Source: Arenicola marina (lineage: Eukaryota > Annelida > Polychaeta > Arenicolidae). From it: a stretch of 64,000 nucleotides of DNA. Below the pieces are notes generated by a model that saw only the letters and a program-made list of their open reading frames with translations, ran no database searches and was not told the origin of the DNA. This document shows, one piece after another, positions 61,423-64,000 of this stretch. The position numbers were made by a program, and so were the translations under genes. Position 1 is the stretch's first letter; every line of letters starts with the position of its first letter. Where the stretch lies: assembly GCA_964019135.1 (NCBI GenBank), contig OZ025263.1, positions 17,089,123-17,153,122 of the forward strand, read 5' to 3'.

Positions 61423-64000
61423 GGCTGGGCCTCTCTGTTAGTAGTGGTTGGACCGCAGATCAATGGGTCCTGGGTTCCAACCCGACCCTCCCCGGTGTAG
61501 AGGATGGGCCTCTCTGTTAGTAGTGGTTGCCCCGCAGATCAATGGGTCCTGGGTTCCAACCCGACCCTCCCCGGTGTAGAGGATGGGCCTCTCTGTTAGT
61601 AGTGGTTGGACCGCAGATCAATGGGTCCTGGGTTCTAACCCGACCCTCCCCGGTGTAGAGGATGGGCCTCTCTGTTAGTAGTGGTTGCACCGCAGATCAA
61701 TGGGTCCTGGGTTCCAACCCGACCCTCCCCGGTGTAGAGGATGGGCCTCTCTGTTAGTAGTGGTTGGACCGCAGATCAATGGGTCCTGGGTTCTAACCCG
61801 ACCCTCCCCGGTGTAGAGGATGGGCCTCTCTGTTAGTAGTGGTTGCACCGCAGATCAATGGGTCCTGGGTTCCAACCCGACCCTCCCCGGTGTAGAGGAT
61901 GGGCCTCTCTGTTAGTAGTGGTTGCACCGCAGATCAATGGGTCCTGGGTTCCAACCCGACCCTCCCCGGTGTAGAGGATGGGCCTCTCTGTTAGTAGTGG
62001 TTGCACCGCAGATCAATGGGTCCTGGGTTCCAACCCGACCCTCCCCGGTGTAGAGGATGGGCCTCTCTGTTAGTAGTGGTTGCACCGCAGATCAATGGGT
62101 CCTGGGTTCCAACCCGACCCTCCCAGGTGTAGAGGATGGGCCTCTCTGTTAGTAGTGGTTGCTCCGCAGATCGTTGGGTCCTGGGTTCCAACCCGACCCT
62201 CCCCGGTGTAGAGGATGGGCCTCTCTGTTAGTAGTGGTTGCACCGCAGATCAATGGGTCCTGGGTTCCAACCCGACCCTCCCCGGTGTAGAGGATGGGCC
62301 TCTCTGTTAGTAGTGGTTGGACCGCAGATCAATGGGTCCTTGGTTCCAACCCGACCCTCCCCGGTGTAGAGGATGGGCCTCTCTGTTAGTAGTGGTTGCA
62401 CCGCAGATCAATGGGTCCTGGGTTCCAACCCGACCCTCCCCGGTGTAGAGGATGGGCCTCTCTGTTAGTAGTGGTTGGACCGCAGATCAATGGGTCTTGG
62501 GTTCCAACCCGACCCTCCCCGGTGTAGAGGATGGGCCTCTCTGTTAGTAGTGGTTGCACCGCAGATCAATGGGTCCTGGGTTCCAACCCGACCCTCCCCG
62601 GTGTAGAGGATGGGCCTCTCTGTTAGTAGTGGTTGTACCGCAGATCAATGGGTCCTGGGTTCCAACCCGACCCTCCCCGGTGTAGAGGATGGGCCTCTCT
62701 GTTAGTAGTGGTTGCACCGCAGATCAATGGGTCCTGGGTTCCAACCCGACCCTCTCCGTTGTAGAGGATGGGCCTCTCTGTTAGTAGTGGTCGCACCGCA
62801 GATCAATGGGTCCTGGGTTCCAACCCGACCCTCCCCGGTGTAGAGGATGGGCCTCTCTGTTAGTAGTGGTTGGACCGCAGATCAATGGGTCTTGGGTTCC
62901 AACCCGACCCTCCCAGGTGTAGAGGATGGGCCTCTCTGTTAGTAGTGGTTGCACCGCAGATCAATGGGTCCTGGGTTCCAACCCGACCCTCCCCGGTGTA
63001 GAGGATGGGCCTCTCTGTTAGTAGTGGTTGCACCGCAGATCAATGGGTCCTGGGTTCCAACCCGACCCTCTCCGGTGTAGAGGATGGGCCTCTCTGTTAG
63101 TAGTGGTCGCACCGCAGATCAATGGGTCCTGGGTTCCAACCCGACCCTCCCCGGTGTAGAGGATGGGCCTCTCTGTTAGTAGTGGTTGGACCGCAGATCA
63201 ATGGGTCCTGGGTTCCAACCCGACCCTCCCCGGTGTAGAGGATGGGCCTCTCTGTTAGTAGTAGTTGTACCGCAGATCAATGGGTCCTGGGTTCCAACCC
63301 GACCCTCCCCGGTGTAGAGGATGGGCCTCTCTGTTAGTAGTGGTTGCACCGCAGATCAATGGGTCCTGGGTTCCAACCCGACCCTCCCCGGTGTAGAGGA
63401 TGGGCCTCTCTGTTAGTAGTGGTTGGACCGCAGATCAATGGGTCCTGGGTTCCAACCCGACCCTCCCCGGTGTAGAGGATGGGCCTCCCTGTTAGTAGTG
63501 GTTGCACCGCAGATCAATGGGTCCTGGGTTCCAACCCGACCCTCCCCGGTGTAGAGGATGGGCCTCTCTGTTAGTAGTGGTTGGACCGCAGATCAATGGG
63601 TCCTGGGTTCCAACCCAACCCTCCCCGGTGTAGAGGATGGGCCTCCCTGTTAGTAGTGGTTGGACCGCAGATCAATGGGTCCTGGGTTCCAACCCGACCC
63701 TCCCCGGTGTAGAGGATGGGCCTCCCTGTTAGTAGTGGTCGCACCGCAGATCAATGGGTCCTGGGTTCCAACCCGACCCTCCCCGGTGTAGAGGATGGGC
63801 CTCTCTGTTAGTAGTGGTTGGACCGCAGATCAATGGGTCCTGGGTTCCAACCCGACCCTCCCCGGTGTAGAGGATGGGCCTCTCTGTTAGTAGTGGTTGC
63901 ACCGCAGATCAATGGGTCCTGGGTTCCAACCCGACCCTCCCAGGTGTAGAGGATGGGCCTCTCTGTTAGTAGTGGTTGCACCGCAGATCGTTGGGTCCTG
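61423..64000. repeat. 79-bp satellite in TTC25 intron 6, at least 32 copies
   Basis: The unit is 79 bases: GATGGGCCTCTCTGTTAGTA, GTGGTTGCACCGCAGATCAA, TGGGTCCTGGGTTCCAACCC, GACCCTCCCCGGTGTAGAG. More than 32 head-to-tail copies reach the window edge, so the full length is unknown. Copies differ at few positions; GCACC/GGACC after GGTT is the commonest variant and the two types alternate in blocks. The unit is tRNA-like: TTAGTAGTGGTTG resembles a D-arm and GGGTTCCAACCC a B box with a changed core. It begins 42 bases after the exon 6 donor. Confidence 0.95.

Noticed and set aside
61423..64000. CRISPR-like appearance of regular repeats
   Set aside because: The whole 79-bp unit is conserved with no unique spacers, and the setting is an animal gene intron.

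Overview
This window is eukaryotic nuclear DNA from an animal, most likely a marine invertebrate deuterostome. Its coding sequence lies in short exons with GT/AG junctions and large introns. The recognisable genes are metazoan: a rhodopsin-class receptor, a polycystin-1-type membrane protein, a beta-1,3-galactosyltransferase, and the ciliary docking protein TTC25/ODAD4. Minisatellites, poly-G/poly-C tracts, tRNA-derived repeats and short transposon remnants fill most of the rest. This density of intronic minisatellites reminds me of amphioxus (Branchiostoma), but that is a guess; nothing here proves the genus.

Layout. 1-17 kb is gene-free and repeat-dominated, with tandem arrays of 15, 28 and 30 bp and several families of dispersed repeats; a tyrosine-recombinase fragment lies on the minus strand near 16.6 kb. 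An intronless GPCR is at 17,491-18,531 (+). 18.5-28 kb is again repeat-rich and holds two promoter-like sites with no clear gene. A 14-exon gene on the plus strand can be joined in phase from 28,250 to 46,255. It would encode a 1,792-residue polycystin-1-like protein: signal peptide, 12 near-identical tandem repeats, TM1, PLAT domain, TM2-TM3, a 702-residue intracellular segment in one exon, TM4-TM5, then a stop where family members normally enter the channel-like half. An intronless beta-1,3-galactosyltransferase is at 48,571-49,707 (-). 50-54 kb holds three isolated candidate exons of unknown genes. The first six coding exons of TTC25/ODAD4 occupy 55,611-61,380 (+), and the gene runs off the window through an intron filled by a 79-bp satellite (61.43-64.0 kb).

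How the parts relate. The genes are separate transcription units, not an operon. Two have ciliary associations: polycystin-1-type proteins often act in cilia or sperm, and TTC25 docks outer dynein arms. I see no evidence of co-regulation beyond an X-box-like site upstream of TTC25. The observations I rate highest are the shortened polycystin-like protein, its variable ectodomain with a single furin-like site in the last repeat, the 702-residue segment I do not recognise, and a satellite whose unit resembles the tRNA-like head of a SINE found elsewhere in the window.

All exon joins are my own reading of splice consensus and phase. No search, alignment program or transcript data was available.
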